Source: Kocuria turfanensis
GTDB lineage: Bacteria; Actinomycetota; Actinomycetes; Actinomycetales; Micrococcaceae
Length of the DNA: 64,000 bases
Reading direction: 5' to 3'
Assembly: GCF_001580365.1 (NCBI RefSeq)
Contig: NZ_CP014480.1
Coordinates: 620,001 to 684,000 of the forward strand
In this document: positions 27,712 through 37,419 of the stretch, piece after piece
Layout of the letters: the number at the start of each line of letters is the position of its first letter
Position numbering within the stretch: the first letter of the stretch is position 1
Made by a program: the position numbers and the translations under genes
The notes under the pieces: generated by a model
Told to the model about the DNA's origin: nothing
Seen by the model: the letters and a program-made list of their open reading frames with translations, nothing else
Database searches by the model: none

Positions 27712-28434
27712 TCAGCGGGGACGGGTCACGGCGACCTCCCGGGCGCGCTCGGCGAGCGTGTCGTCCAGCGGCTCGGCGTCGAAGGTCCCGAACCGGCGCT
27801 CCACCGCGGCCCGGATGAGGTGGTCGGCCACGGCGGGGTTCTTCGGCAGCATCGACCCGTGCAGGTAGGAGGCCACCACGTGGTGCATGCGCGCGCCCTC
27901 GGTGCCGTCCTCGCCGTTGTTGCCGGCGCCCTTGCGCACCGTGCCGAGCGGGGCCTGCCCGGAGCCCAGCCGGGTGATCCCCGAGTGGTTCTCGTAGCCG
28001 ACCACGGTGCCGAACTCCGGGGACTCCAGGACGATGTTGCCGATCAGGCGCGTCGGCCCGCCCACCGTGGTGAGGTCCAGGATCCCGATCCCGGGCAGGG
28101 TCTGCCCGGCGCCGGTGCGGAACTCGTGGCCGAAGAGCTGGTAGAGCCCGCAGATCGCCAGCATCGGCACGCCGTCGGCGGCCATCGCGCGCAGCTCCGG
28201 GGCGATCCGCTGCAGGTCCTCCTGGACGCGGAACTGCCCGGAGTCCTGCCCGCCGCCGCCCACGAGGAGGTCGGCGTCGGCGGGGAAGGGGTCCCCGGGG
28301 TCGTGGTCGGACAGCCGCACGGCGTAGCCGTACTTCTCCAGCCGGCGCTTGAGCGTCAGGGTGTTGCCCCAGTCGCCGTAGATGTTCATGTCCCGGGGGT
28401 AGAGCTGGACGAGGTGGACGGTGCGGTCGGTCAT
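27712..28434 (-). CDS. gatD: Lipid II isoglutaminyl synthase, glutaminase subunit GatD
   Basis: A 240-residue CobB/CobQ-like glutamine amidotransferase. With MurT it amidates the alpha-carboxyl of D-Glu in lipid II. The nucleophile Cys is in [15 protein letters not shown] (near 99) and the catalytic His in [11 protein letters not shown] (about 192-202). The glutamine-binding face is near VGYENHSG. The stop of murT and the gatD start are 11 bases apart, so they form one operon. Confidence 0.94.
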   Translation of the reverse strand: MTDRTVHLVQLYPRDMNIYGDWGNTLTLKRRLEKYGYAVRLSDHDPGDPFPADADLLVGGGGQDSGQFRVQEDLQRIAPELRAMAADGVPMLAICGLYQLFGHEFRTGAGQTLPGIGILDLTTVGGPTRLIGNIVLESPEFGTVVGYENHSGITRLGSGQAPLGTVRKGAGNNGEDGTEGARMHHVVASYLHGSMLPKNPAVADHLIRAAVERRFGTFDAEPLDDTLAERAREVAVTRPR

Positions 28435-28445
28435 GGGGGCTCCGC

Positions 28446-29744
28446 TCAGATCTCGGCGACCTCGGCCACGCGGGACAGCTCCCGGCGCAGCTCGAGCATG
28501 GACGTGTAGGTGCAGAAGACGCGCATGGGCCGGTCGCCGGCGGCGGCCACGAAGCGCCGCAGTGCGTCGCCGAGGTCGGGGACGACGTCGTGCACGGGGA
28601 CCTCGTCGTAGTCCAGGCGCAGCGCCATGTCCCACGCCCGGGTGCCGCCGACGACGTCCACCCCGGCGTCGCGCAGGGAGTGGAAGTCGACGTCCCACAG
28701 CCAGGAGACGTCCCGGCCGTCGGCGTACTCGTCGTTGATGGTGACCATGGTGGCGTAGTCGCCGGGCCGGGCCGAGGCCAGCGACAGGCGGAACCCGGAG
28801 GGGTTCTTCACGAGCAGCAGCTGCAGCGGCCGGCCGTCGACGTGAATGGTCTCACCGCGCCCGAAGGCCGGGGTGACGCGGGACAGCTCGTCCACCAGCG
28901 CGGGGCGGTCGGCGTCCGGGCCGGCGACGGCGAGCACCAGCGCCAGGGCAGCGGCCGCGTTGTAGATGTTGTAGACGCCGTAGAGCTCCACGGTGGCCTC
29001 GACGTCCTCGCCGCCCACCGTGAGGTGCACCCGGTTCGCCGCGAAGGAGGTCAGCTCCACCTCGGCGGCCGGGCGCGGGGCGAGCTCGCGCTCGTGGTCC
29101 TCCCCGGCCTCGGGACCGCCGGCGGAGCGCATGTCGTCGTCGGAGGGGAACATGCGGCGCAGCTCCGGCGCGAGGCCGAACCAGCGCACGTCGGTGCCGT
29201 CCGGGACGTGCTCGGCCAGCGACACGATCCGGGGGTCCTCCCGGTTGAGCACCACGGTGCCCGTGGTGGCCGCGGCGATCTGGGCGAGCATCCGGCGGGT
29301 CGTGTCGATCTCCCCGAAGCGGTCGAGCTGGTCGCGCATGACGTTGAGCAGCAGTGCGTGGCGGGGCTTGACCTGCTTGACGAAGTGCACCGCGTGGGCC
29401 TCGTCGAGCTCGAGCACGGCGATGTCGGCGTCGAGCCGGCCGGTGAGGCTCATCTCCCCCAGCAGCGCCGCCGCCACACCCCGCACGAAGTTGGAGCCGG
29501 TGCGGTTCGTGAAGACCTTGTACCCCTGCGAGCGCAGCAGCTGGACGGCCATCTTGGTGGTGGTGGTCTTGCCGTTGGTGCCGCTGACGACCACGACCCC
29601 GTGCGGCAGCCGCCCGAGCTGCTCCGCCACGAACCCGGGGTGCAGCTTCTCCATCACGAGGCCGGGGAAGGCGGAGCCGCCTCCGCGCAGGGTCGTCAGG
29701 TACCGGATGCCTTGGCCGAGCAGGCGCACGTGGGGTCTGGACAT
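28446..29744 (-). CDS. murT: Lipid II isoglutaminyl synthase, Mur-ligase subunit MurT (no Cys ribbon)
   Basis: A 432-residue ATP-dependent ligase that activates lipid II D-Glu for GatD ammonia. The Mur ligase P-loop [14 protein letters not shown] is at about 52-65; [16 protein letters not shown] and the DUF1727 C-terminal domain with LVKNPSGF follow. The four-cysteine zinc ribbon of Staphylococcus and Streptococcus MurT is absent: the middle domain reads through an acidic loop (about 195-225) with no Cys at all; the only Cys lies near the C-terminus. The start is uncertain by three codons; GGAG is close to the ATG chosen. Confidence 0.92.
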   Translation of the reverse strand: MSRPHVRLLGQGIRYLTTLRGGGSAFPGLVMEKLHPGFVAEQLGRLPHGVVVVSGTNGKTTTTKMAVQLLRSQGYKVFTNRTGSNFVRGVAAALLGEMSLTGRLDADIAVLELDEAHAVHFVKQVKPRHALLLNVMRDQLDRFGEIDTTRRMLAQIAAATTGTVVLNREDPRIVSLAEHVPDGTDVRWFGLAPELRRMFPSDDDMRSAGGPEAGEDHERELAPRPAAEVELTSFAANRVHLTVGGEDVEATVELYGVYNIYNAAAALALVLAVAGPDADRPALVDELSRVTPAFGRGETIHVDGRPLQLLLVKNPSGFRLSLASARPGDYATMVTINDEYADGRDVSWLWDVDFHSLRDAGVDVVGGTRAWDMALRLDYDEVPVHDVVPDLGDALRRFVAAAGDRPMRVFCTYTSMLELRRELSRVAEVAEI

Positions 29745-29840
29745 GCGCTCCATCCTAGGGCGTGCGGACGGTCCGCCCGTGGCGCGGCGGCTCGTCGCGG
29801 CGCCACGGGCGGGCCGCGAACCGGTCCCGGCCGCCGCGCC

Positions 29841-29894
29841 GGCCCGGCCACCGCGCCCGGCCCGGCCACCGCGCCCGGCCCGGCCACCGCGCCC
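29841..29894. repeat. Tandem array A: three 18-base units
   Basis: Three perfect copies of GGCCCGGCCACCGCGCCC run head to tail (29841, 29859, 29877). It begins a three-array block between murT and the GAF-ANTAR gene. Confidence 0.9.
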
Positions 29895-29899
29895 GGCCC

Positions 29900-30004
29900 T
29901 TCGGCGTCCGGCCGGTCGGCGTCCGGCGGTTCCTGGTCCGGCGGTTCCTGGTCCGGCGGTTCCTGGTCCGGCGGTTCGTGGTCCGGCCGTTCCTGGTCCG
30001 GCGG
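29900..30004. repeat. Tandem array B: seven 15-base units
   Basis: Seven units start at 29900, 29915, 29930, 29945, 29960, 29975 and 29990. The main form is TTCCTGGTCCGGCGG; the first two read TTCGGCGTCCGGCCG and GTCGGCGTCCGGCGG. Directly joined to array C. Confidence 0.92.
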
Positions 30005-30052
30005 CGACCGGACGATGCAGCGACCGGACGATGCAGCGACCGGACGATGCGG
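30005..30052. repeat. Tandem array C: three 16-base units
   Basis: Three copies of CGACCGGACGATGCAG (the last ending CGG) start at 30005, 30021 and 30037; a truncated copy follows. The 16-base period breaks any long reading frame, which argues against coding. The rest of the 449-base gap (29745-30193) holds the promoter of the next gene but no clear boxes. Confidence 0.9.
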
Positions 30053-30193
30053 CGACCGGGCGGCGGCGGGCACCGGCGGGTGATCGGGTGCGCCCGGTGG
30101 GACGTGCGCGTACCCTGGATGCACCAAGACCGGAGCCGGTGGCCGCGGTGGTTCCCCGGGGCCTCGGTCGGAACCTGCGGACGGAGGGAACGG

Positions 30194-30913
30194 GTGGAGA
30201 CCGAGAGCCCCATGGCCGAGTTGAGCATGGTCTTCGCCCGGCTGAGCGGCATGCTGCTGAGCGAGGACGGCGCCGCCGGTGCGGCGCGGCGGCTCGCGGA
30301 GGCGGCGTGCGTGCTCGTCGACGGGGCGACGGGAGCGGGGGTCTCGCTCCTGGACGAGGCCGGCCGGCGGAGGACGACCGGGTCCACCGGCGCGTCCGTG
30401 GACGCGGCCGACGCCCTGCAGTACGAGCTCGGGGAGGGTCCCTGCCTCAGCGCCTGGGCCACCGGGGTGGCCCAGCGGGTCGAGGACACCACCGAGGACC
30501 GGCGCTGGCCGGCCTGGTCCGCGGCCGCCGCCGGCGCGGGGATCCGCGCGGTGCTCAGCGTGCCGCTGGTGCGGCAGGACCGCGCCCTGGGGGCGATGAA
30601 GGTCTACGCCGCCGCCCCGCACGCCTTCACCGCCCGGGAGGAGCAGGTGCTGGGCCTGCTGGCCGAGGCCGCGGCCACGCTGCTGGGCTCGGCCCTGGCC
30701 CCGGAGGCGCCGAACCGGCTCAGCGCCTCGCTCCGGGCCGCCCTGGCCGACCGCCGGGCCGTCGACCTCGCCACCGGGATGCTGATGGAGCGCCACGGCA
30801 CGGACGCGCAGAGCGCCCGGATCACCCTGCTGCACGCCTCCCGCGCCCTGGACCTGCCCATGACCCGCATCGCCTCCCGGGTGCTCGAGCGCGCCCCGGA
30901 CCCCGAGCTCTGA
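30194..30913 (+). CDS. GAF-ANTAR sensory RNA-binding antiterminator
   Basis: A 239-residue protein. Residues 20-165 form a GAF sensor (GAGVSLLDEAGRRRTTGSTG, QYELGEGPCLSAWATG, SVPLVRQDRALGAMKVYA), and 175-230 the ANTAR three-helix domain (LADRRAVDLATGMLMERHG...). ANTAR proteins bind paired hairpins in nascent RNA and stop termination. GAF ligand unknown. The start GTG is preceded by GGAGGG; an ATG six codons later is an alternative. It is coupled (ATGA) to the next small gene, so both probably act together. Confidence 0.9.
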   Translation: METESPMAELSMVFARLSGMLLSEDGAAGAARRLAEAACVLVDGATGAGVSLLDEAGRRRTTGSTGASVDAADALQYELGEGPCLSAWATGVAQRVEDTTEDRRWPAWSAAAAGAGIRAVLSVPLVRQDRALGAMKVYAAAPHAFTAREEQVLGLLAEAAATLLGSALAPEAPNRLSASLRAALADRRAVDLATGMLMERHGTDAQSARITLLHASRALDLPMTRIASRVLERAPDPEL

Positions 30914-31209
30914 TGGGCGCCCCCGTGGACGACGACGGAGCCGCGCAGCAGGCCCGCCTGCTGCGCCTGGCCGTGGAGGGCGCCGGGGTCGGTCTGGGCC
31001 GGCTGTGGATGGACTACTTCAGCCTGGGCGGTGACGTCGGCGCGGTGGAGGTCGACGCCTATCTGCACGAGTGCCTGGGGCTGCCGCCCTTCCAGCGCGA
31101 CCTCCTGGCGCACGCGGCCAACGGGCTGCTCCGGCCGGGCGCGCCGCGGGCCCCGTACTCCGTGGACCTGCCCGGTGCCCCCCAGGACCCGGGCACGCCC
31201 CCGGACTGA
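30913..31209 (+). CDS. Small protein paralogous to the one at 50.7 kb
   Basis: A 98-residue acidic protein with no known domain that I recognise. Its ATG overlaps the GAF-ANTAR stop. The central core AGVGLGRLWMDYF-SLGGD, EVDAYLHECLGL and RDLLAHAANGLL matches the protein at 50717-50989 (LWEEY, GGEV, EVDAYLH, RDSLA, N), so both are one family; about half of the core positions are identical. The fold should be mainly helical. A partner or effector of the ANTAR regulator is plausible from coupling. Confidence 0.75.
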   Translation: MGAPVDDDGAAQQARLLRLAVEGAGVGLGRLWMDYFSLGGDVGAVEVDAYLHECLGLPPFQRDLLAHAANGLLRPGAPRAPYSVDLPGAPQDPGTPPD

Positions 31210-31282
31210 CCGGGGACGGCGCTGCCCCGGTAGGGTGTTCCACCGAACCTGCCCGCCCATCGAGTCCGACAGGGACTGAGCC

Positions 31283-33382
31283 TTGGACAACCCCCTCCTG
31301 CGCCCCAGCGAGCTGCCCTACGAGCTGCCGGACTTCCGGAGCATCCGGGAGGAGCACTTCCTGCCGGCCTTCGAGGCCGCGATGGCCCAGGACCTGGAGT
31401 GCGTGCGGGCGGTCCTGGCCGACCCCGCGCCTCCCACGTTCGCGAACACCGTCGAGGCCCTCGAGCGCGGCGGGCTGGCCCTGGACCGGGTCGAGTCGGT
31501 CTTCTTCACCCTCACCGCCGCGCACAACACCGCCGGCGTCCAGCGGATCTACCAGGAGCTCGCGCCGCGGCTGTCCGAGCACAAGGCGGACTTCACGCTC
31601 AACAAGGAGCTCTACTCCCGCGTCCGGCGGGTGGACCGCACGGACCTGCAGCCCTGGCAGCTGCGGGTGCTGGACGAGTACGTCTCCTGGTTCCAGAACT
31701 CCGGGGCGGAGCTGGACCTGGACGACCAGCAGCGGCTGCGGGAGGTCAACGACGAGCTCTCCGCGCTGAGCATCCGCTACGGCAACGACCTGCTCCGGGA
31801 GGTCAACGCCTCCGCCGTCGTGGTGGACGACCCCGAGGCGCTGGACGGCATGGACCCCGCGGACATCGAGGCCGCCGCCTCCGCGGCCGCCGAGAACGGC
31901 CACCGGGGACGCTACCTGCTCACGCCCGCGCTGTTCACCGTCCAGCCGGTGCTGTCGGTGCTCACGGACCGCGCGCTGCGCCGGCGGATCCACCTGGCCG
32001 CCGTCCACCGGGGCACCGGCGAGCCCGACGGCGAGGGCTCGCAGAGCCGCACGGACCTGCGCCCCCTGGCCGCGCGGATCGCCCGGCTGCGCGCGGAGCA
32101 GGCGCGGCTGCTGGGCTACCGCAGCCACGGCGACCACGTCATGGCGGGCAGCACGGCTCCTTCCCCCGAGGCGGTGCAGGAGATGCTCGAGCGGATCACC
32201 GGGCCCGCGGTGCGCAACGCGCTCGAGGAGCGCGCCGAGCTGGAACGGCTCGCGGGCCACCCGATCGAGGCGTGGGACTGGCCGTTCTGGGCCGAGCGGC
32301 TGCGCCGGGAGCGCTACCGCGTGGACGCCTCCGCGCTGCGGGAGTACTTCGAGCTGGAGTCGGTGCTCGAGCACGGGATATTCCGCACCGCCCGTGAGCT
32401 CTACGGACTGGTCTTCACCGAGCGCCCCGATCTGCGCGGCTATCTGCCGCAGGTGCGGGTGTGGGAGGTCACCGACGAGCACGGGGACGGGGTGGGCCTG
32501 TTCCTGGGCGACTGGTTCACCCGGCCAACCAAGCAGGGCGGGGCCTGGATGGGCTCGCTCGTGCACCAGAACCGGCTCACCGGGCAGCGGCCCGTCGTCG
32601 TGAACAACGCGAACTTCACCCGCCCGCCCGCCGGGCGGCCGAAGCTGCTGACCCTGGACGAGGTGGTCACGGTCTTCCACGAGTTCGGCCACGCCCTGCA
32701 CGGGCTGCTCTCGGACGTGCACCTGCCCTCGTTCTCCGGCACGAAGGTCCCCCGCGACTTCGTCGAGTACCCCTCGCAGGTCCACGAGATGTGGGTGCTG
32801 CACCCGGACGTGGCCCCGCACTACGCCCGGCACCACCGCACCGGGGAGCCGGTCCCGGAGGCCACCCTGGCCGCCCTGCGGCAGGCCGCCGCGCACGGGC
32901 AGGGCTTCCGGACCGTGGAGTACCTGGCCTCGACCTGGCTGGACCTCGCCTGGCACGGGATCGAGGACCCGTCCCGGCTGCCCGACCCGCGCACCGTGGA
33001 GCAGGAGGCCCTGGAGCGGGCCGGGATCGACGTGCCCGGCATCGCCCCGCGCTACCGGACCGGGTACTTCAAGCACATCTTCGCCGGTGGCTACTCCGCC
33101 GGGTACTACGCCTACATCTGGTCCGAGATCCTCGACGCGGACACCGCCCGGTGGTTCACCGCCCACGGCGGGCTCACCCGGGAGAACGGCCGCCGCTTCG
33201 CGGAGGAGGTGCTCTCCCGCGGCAACGAGACGGCACCCCTCGAGGCGGTGGAGGCGCTGCTGGGCCGGCGCCCGCACCTCAGCGCCCTGCTGCAGCGGCG
33301 CGGGCTGCTGCCCCGCGAGGAGTTCGTGCACCGGCGGCGGGGCGCCCCGGCCCCGGAGGCCGGGGGCCCGGACCGGGCCTGA
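31283..33382 (+). CDS. M3-family metallopeptidase (oligopeptidase A / dipeptidyl carboxypeptidase type)
   Basis: A 699-residue zinc peptidase that cleaves short peptides in the cytosol. The zinc motif HEFGHALHG lies at about residues 466-474, with the third ligand in VEYPSQVHEMW downstream; GYFKHIFAGGYSAGYYAYIW (about 594-613) is the usual C-terminal substrate-binding segment. TTG is the start, preceded by AGGGA at eight bases. No signal peptide. Both Dcp and PrlC-type names fit; substrates not determinable. Confidence 0.93.
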   Translation: MDNPLLRPSELPYELPDFRSIREEHFLPAFEAAMAQDLECVRAVLADPAPPTFANTVEALERGGLALDRVESVFFTLTAAHNTAGVQRIYQELAPRLSEHKADFTLNKELYSRVRRVDRTDLQPWQLRVLDEYVSWFQNSGAELDLDDQQRLREVNDELSALSIRYGNDLLREVNASAVVVDDPEALDGMDPADIEAAASAAAENGHRGRYLLTPALFTVQPVLSVLTDRALRRRIHLAAVHRGTGEPDGEGSQSRTDLRPLAARIARLRAEQARLLGYRSHGDHVMAGSTAPSPEAVQEMLERITGPAVRNALEERAELERLAGHPIEAWDWPFWAERLRRERYRVDASALREYFELESVLEHGIFRTARELYGLVFTERPDLRGYLPQVRVWEVTDEHGDGVGLFLGDWFTRPTKQGGAWMGSLVHQNRLTGQRPVVVNNANFTRPPAGRPKLLTLDEVVTVFHEFGHALHGLLSDVHLPSFSGTKVPRDFVEYPSQVHEMWVLHPDVAPHYARHHRTGEPVPEATLAALRQAAAHGQGFRTVEYLASTWLDLAWHGIEDPSRLPDPRTVEQEALERAGIDVPGIAPRYRTGYFKHIFAGGYSAGYYAYIWSEILDADTARWFTAHGGLTRENGRRFAEEVLSRGNETAPLEAVEALLGRRPHLSALLQRRGLLPREEFVHRRRGAPAPEAGGPDRA

Positions 33383-33424
33383 GCGGCCCGCGGCCGGGCA
33401 GGCCCTGACGGATCACGCACGGGA

Positions 33425-33454
33425 CCGGGTGCCCGGAGCGGTCCGGGCACCCGG
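33425..33454. terminator. Bidirectional terminator between M3 peptidase and HIT gene
   Basis: CCGGGTGCCCGGA pairs perfectly with TCCGGGCACCCGG over 13 bases around a GCGG loop. Both flanking genes converge on it. Confidence 0.85.
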
Positions 33455-33493
33455 CGGGGCCGTGGCCCGGTGCGGGACGCGGCGGGCCGGGGC

Positions 33494-34072
33494 TCAGGCC
33501 TCCGGCCAGGCGTCGGCGATGTCCTGGCGGGTGTCCCCGAGGGTCTGCATGATCGCCTTGGTCCCGGCGAGCACGGGCATGAAGTTCGCGTCCCCGTTCC
33601 AGCGGGGCACCACGTGCTGGTGCAGGTGCCCGGAGAGCGACCCGCCCGCCGCGGCCCCCAGGTTGATCCCCACGTTGAAGGCGTGCGGGGAGGCCACCCG
33701 GCGGATCGTCGACACGGCGGTGCGGGTCAGGTCCGTGAGCTCGCGCAGCTCCTCCTCCCCCAGCTCCGTCAGGTCGGCCACGTGCCGGTACGGGCACACC
33801 ATGAGGTGCCCGGGGTTGTACGGGAAGAGGTTGAGGATCACGAAGCAGTGCGCGCCGCGGTGGACGATCAGGGACTCCTCGTCCGCGCGCTGCGGGCCGT
33901 GGCAGAACGGGCACCCGGGGTCCTCCCGCACGGACGGGTCCTCCCCGCGCACGTAGGCCAGCCGGTGCGGGGTCCACAGCCGCTGGAAGCTGTCGGGCAC
34001 CCCCGGGATCTCGAACTCGTCCTGGCGGATCCAGTGGTGCGGAGGTCCGCCCTCGGGCGCCCGGCCGGTCAC
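33494..34072 (-). CDS. HIT-family AP4A phosphorylase-like protein
   Basis: A 192-residue nucleotide-binding protein with the histidine triad [10 protein letters not shown] (about 150-159) and a CPFCHGPQ zinc-binding pair near residue 54. Length and motifs fit actinobacterial diadenosine tetraphosphate phosphorylases (Rv2613c type) better than short HIT hydrolases. The GTG overlaps the thrS stop by three bases (GTGA), so it is translated after thrS, as in other Actinobacteria. Confidence 0.9.
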   Translation of the reverse strand: MTGRAPEGGPPHHWIRQDEFEIPGVPDSFQRLWTPHRLAYVRGEDPSVREDPGCPFCHGPQRADEESLIVHRGAHCFVILNLFPYNPGHLMVCPYRHVADLTELGEEELRELTDLTRTAVSTIRRVASPHAFNVGINLGAAAGGSLSGHLHQHVVPRWNGDANFMPVLAGTKAIMQTLGDTRQDIADAWPEA

Positions 34073-36186
34073 TGCCCGACCCCGGCCGTCTCCGCGGCGG
34101 CGTGGGGGTCCTCGGGCAGGGCGGCCGTCGGCTCCTCGTTCACCCGGCGCTGGATGTGCGCCACGATCCGTTCGACGGCCTCGCCGACCGGGACGCCGTT
34201 GTCCTGGGAGCCGTCGCGGAACCGGAAGGACACCGCGTTCGCCTCGGCGTCCTCCCCGCCGGCGATGAGCACGAACGGCACCTTCTCCTTGGAGGCGGTG
34301 CGGATCTTCTTGGGGAACCGGTCGGAGCCGGCGTCGAGCTCCACGCGCACCCCGCGGGCCCGGAGGGTGTCCACCACGTCCTGCAGGTAGTCGTTGAACG
34401 CCTCGGCCACCGGGATCGCCACCACCTGGACGGGGGCCAGCCACGCCGGGAACGCCCCGGCGTAGTGCTCCACGAGCACGCCCATGAAGCGCTCCACGGA
34501 GCCGAACAGCGCGCGGTGGATCATCACCGGGCGCTGCCGCGTGCCGTCCGCGGCCTGGTACTCGAGGTCGAAGCGCTCCGGGAGGTTGAAGTCCAGCTGG
34601 ATGGTCGACATCTGCCAGGTCCGCCCGATGGCGTCCTTGGCCTGGACCGAGATCTTCGGGCCGTAGAAGGCCGCGCCCCCGGGGTCCGGCACCAGGTTCA
34701 GCCCGGACTCCGCCGCGACCTCGGCCAGGGTCGCCGTGGCCTCCTCCCACAGCTCGTCCGAGCCCACGAACTTCTCCGGGTCCTTGGTGGAGAGCTCCAG
34801 GTAGAAGTCGTCGAGCCCGTAGTCCTTGAGCAGGTCGAGGACGAACGTGAGGGTGGTGGTCAGCTCCGCCTTCATCTGCTCACGGGTGCAGTAGATGTGG
34901 GCGTCGTCCTGGGTCATGCCCCGCACCCGGGTCAGGCCGTGCACCACGCCGGACTTCTCGTAGCGGTAGACCTGCCCGAACTCGAACAGCCGCAGGGGCA
35001 GCTCCCGGTAGGACCGGCCGCGCGAGCGGAAGATGAGGTTGTGCATGGGGCAGTTCATGGGCTTGAGGTAGTAGTCCTGGCCCTGCTTGGTGAGCTGGCC
35101 GGTCTCGGCGTCGCGCTCCTCGTCCACGTGCATGGCCGGGAACATCCCCTCCCGGTACCAGTCCAGGTGCCCCGAGACCTCGTAGAGGTGGCCCTTGGTG
35201 ATGTGCGGGGTGTAGACGAACTCGTAGCCGGCCTCGGTGTGGCGGCTGCGGGAGTAGTCCTCCATGGTCTTGCGGATGATCCCCCCCTTCGGGTGGAACA
35301 CCGGCAGGCCGGAGCCCAGCTCGTCCGGGAAGGAGAACAGGTCCATCTCCGAGCCGAGCCGGCGGTGGTCGCGCCGCTCGGCCTCGGCCAGGCGGTCCTT
35401 GTAGGCCTTCAGTTCCTCCTTGGACGGCCACGCCGTGCCGTAGATGCGCTGCAGCTGCTTGTTCTTCTCGGACCCGCGCCAGTAGGCGGCGGCCGAGCGC
35501 ATGAGGGCGTAGCCGTTGCCGATCAGCTTGGTGTCCGGCAGGTGCGGGCCGCGGCACAGGTCCTTCCAGACCGTCTCCCCGGTCTTGCGGTCCACGTTGT
35601 CGTAGATCGTCAGCTCCCCGGCGGCGACCTCCACGGACGCGCCCTCGGCGGCGGCGTCCACGTCCCCGCCCGAGCCGGGGCCCTGGGACAGGCCGATCAG
35701 CTCGAGCTTGTACGGCTCGTCCGCCATCTCGGTCCGGGCCTCCTCCTCGCTCACGGCGCGGCGGCGGAAGGACTGGGTGGAGTTGACGATCCGCTGCATC
35801 CGCTTCTCGATCGCCTTGAGGTCCTCGGGGGTGAACGCCTGCTCGACGTCGAAGTCGAAGTAGAAGCCGTCGGTGATGTACGGGCCGATGCCGAGCTTCG
35901 CGTCCTCGTGCAGCTGCTGCACGGCCTGGGCCATCACGTGGGCCGTGGAGTGGCGCAGCACCTCGAGCCCCTCCGGCTCCGAGATCAGCACCCGCTCCAC
36001 GGCGTCGCCGTCGGCGAGCTCGGTGGCGAGGTCCCGCAGCACACCGTTGACGCGGGCGACCACCACGGAGCGCTCCTCGCGGTACAGCTCCGCGGCGGAG
36101 GTGCCGGCCCCCACCGTGCGCTGCTCGCCGTCGACGGTGATCGTGAGGGGTGCGGACTCGGGCTGGTGCTCCGGCGCGGTGGTCAT
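34069..36186 (-). CDS. thrS: Threonyl-tRNA synthetase
   Basis: A 705-residue class II synthetase. Domains in order: TGS (about 10-75), the editing domain with [20 protein letters not shown] near 90, the catalytic core with [10 protein letters not shown] and QDDAHIYC (zinc-binding Cys and His), [11 protein letters not shown], and the anticodon domain (about 600-700). An insertion rich in Gly and Ser occurs around 195-215 in the editing domain. The ATG is preceded by AAGGAGA. Confidence 0.96.
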   Translation of the reverse strand: MTTAPEHQPESAPLTITVDGEQRTVGAGTSAAELYREERSVVVARVNGVLRDLATELADGDAVERVLISEPEGLEVLRHSTAHVMAQAVQQLHEDAKLGIGPYITDGFYFDFDVEQAFTPEDLKAIEKRMQRIVNSTQSFRRRAVSEEEARTEMADEPYKLELIGLSQGPGSGGDVDAAAEGASVEVAAGELTIYDNVDRKTGETVWKDLCRGPHLPDTKLIGNGYALMRSAAAYWRGSEKNKQLQRIYGTAWPSKEELKAYKDRLAEAERRDHRRLGSEMDLFSFPDELGSGLPVFHPKGGIIRKTMEDYSRSRHTEAGYEFVYTPHITKGHLYEVSGHLDWYREGMFPAMHVDEERDAETGQLTKQGQDYYLKPMNCPMHNLIFRSRGRSYRELPLRLFEFGQVYRYEKSGVVHGLTRVRGMTQDDAHIYCTREQMKAELTTTLTFVLDLLKDYGLDDFYLELSTKDPEKFVGSDELWEEATATLAEVAAESGLNLVPDPGGAAFYGPKISVQAKDAIGRTWQMSTIQLDFNLPERFDLEYQAADGTRQRPVMIHRALFGSVERFMGVLVEHYAGAFPAWLAPVQVVAIPVAEAFNDYLQDVVDTLRARGVRVELDAGSDRFPKKIRTASKEKVPFVLIAGGEDAEANAVSFRFRDGSQDNGVPVGEAVERIVAHIQRRVNEEPTAALPEDPHAAAETAGVGQ

Positions 36187-36423
36187 GGGGAGGGGTCTCC
36201 TTCGGTCGGCAACGGCACGCACCCGTACGGGGGGCACGAGGCAGCGGCACCGGCGGGCGGCGCGCACTGCATCGATGGTACCCGTCCGGTGCGGTGCTGA
36301 CCGGTGGGGCGGTGAGGCCGGGCCGGCCCGCGGGGCGGCCGCGTCCGGCGCCCTCGGCCCGGCGGGACCCCGCCCGAGCCGGGCCCGGTACGGGCGGTGT
36401 TCCGACGGGCCCGGCACGACGAC
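36187..36423. other. thrS upstream region
   Basis: No gene, T-box leader or tRNA-like structure is visible. The first 60 bases upstream of thrS contain GGTACCATCGATGCA (minus strand), the only promoter-like bases; the rest is GC-rich without motifs. Confidence 0.35.
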
Positions 36424-36455
36424 GGGCCCCCGTCACCTCGCGGTGACGGGGGCCC
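36424..36455 (-). terminator. Terminator after the DUF2382 gene
   Basis: A perfect 14-base stem GGGCCCCCGTCACC / GGTGACGGGGGCCC with TCGC loop, 17 bases after the stop. No U-tract. Confidence 0.85.
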
Positions 36456-36471
36456 GGAACGATCGGTGCGA

Positions 36472-37419
36472 TCAGATGCGGTCGCGGCGATCGCGGTCGG
36501 TGAGGCCGGTGCCGCGCTCGGCGTCGGTCTCGACCTCGACCTGCTCCTTGCGGACGTCGGCGTCGACGCGCTCGGTGTCGCGGACGGTCTCCTTCTCGAT
36601 CCCGACCTTCTCGACACCCACGGTCTCCTTGGCGACGACGGGGCGCTCCTCGTGGAGGGTCACCTCGACGTCCTCCTCGCCGATGGTGCCGGTGGTGGCC
36701 TCGGTGCCGCTGAGCGGGGTGCGCTCGACCCGGACCTCCTCGCGCTCGACGGGGACGTCGACGGTCTCGCGCTCGGTCACCACGTACTTGCGCAGGCGGG
36801 CGCGGCCGGTCTCCTGCTGCTCCTTGCCGACGTGCAGCCGCTCCTCGTGGCGGACCACGCCGTTGTCGGCGCGGTCGGTGAGGTCCCGGTCGCGGTCGGT
36901 GAGGTCGCGGTCGGTGACGTCGCGGTCGGCGGTGCCGCGGTCGACCTCGGCGTAGCCGGCGGTGCCCGCGCCGGGCACGGCGTTGCGGTCGGTGCCGAGC
37001 GTGTCGCCGGCGTCACGGCCGGTGGTGCCGGTGCCGGTGTAGTCGGTCGTGGCGTAGTCCGTCCGGCCGTCGCGGTCGCGGTCGGTGTCACGGTCGCCGC
37101 CGGTGCCGGAGTAGTTCATCTTGTAGTAGCGGTAGATCTCCTCCTCCTCGGCCGGGGAGAGGTGCTGGTCCGCGTCCACGTTCGGGGCGTCCTTGACGAC
37201 ACCCTTGGCGTAGGGGAGCACCAGGCGGTCGCCGTCCTGCCGGGCGCCCTCGACCGGGACGAAGCTCTCCTTGGTGCCGAACAGACCGGTGTTGACGGTC
37301 ACGAACGTGACATCCTCGGTGTTGTCGTCCAGGAAGACCTGCTCGACCTTGCCGATCTTGTCGCCGTCCGAGTCGTAGGCGGTGGCCGAGAGCAGTGCGT
37401 TGACGTCGTACGTAGCCAT
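36472..37419 (-). CDS. PRC-barrel and DUF2382 stress protein
   Basis: A 315-residue very hydrophilic protein. Residues 8-95 form a PRC-barrel (ATAYDSDGDKIGKVEQVFLD...). The centre (about 110-180) is a run of DRD/TDRD/TTG units, likely disordered. The C-terminal third is a DUF2382 domain (RLRKYVVTERETVDVPVERE, RVERTPLSG, VTLHEERPVVAKETVGVEKV). DUF2382 proteins of Actinobacteria and Deinococcus are linked to stress tolerance without a known reaction. No signal peptide. An AT-rich patch before it is likely its promoter. Confidence 0.88.
   Translation of the reverse strand: MATYDVNALLSATAYDSDGDKIGKVEQVFLDDNTEDVTFVTVNTGLFGTKESFVPVEGARQDGDRLVLPYAKGVVKDAPNVDADQHLSPAEEEEIYRYYKMNYSGTGGDRDTDRDRDGRTDYATTDYTGTGTTGRDAGDTLGTDRNAVPGAGTAGYAEVDRGTADRDVTDRDLTDRDRDLTDRADNGVVRHEERLHVGKEQQETGRARLRKYVVTERETVDVPVEREEVRVERTPLSGTEATTGTIGEEDVEVTLHEERPVVAKETVGVEKVGIEKETVRDTERVDADVRKEQVEVETDAERGTGLTDRDRRDRI

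Noticed and set aside
29841..30052. Coding sequence for a repeat protein
   Set aside because: Periods of 16 break the frame; no start with ribosome site; both strands give only low-complexity products.
36187..36471. T-box leader for thrS
   Set aside because: No T-box core sequence or antiterminator pairing is visible.
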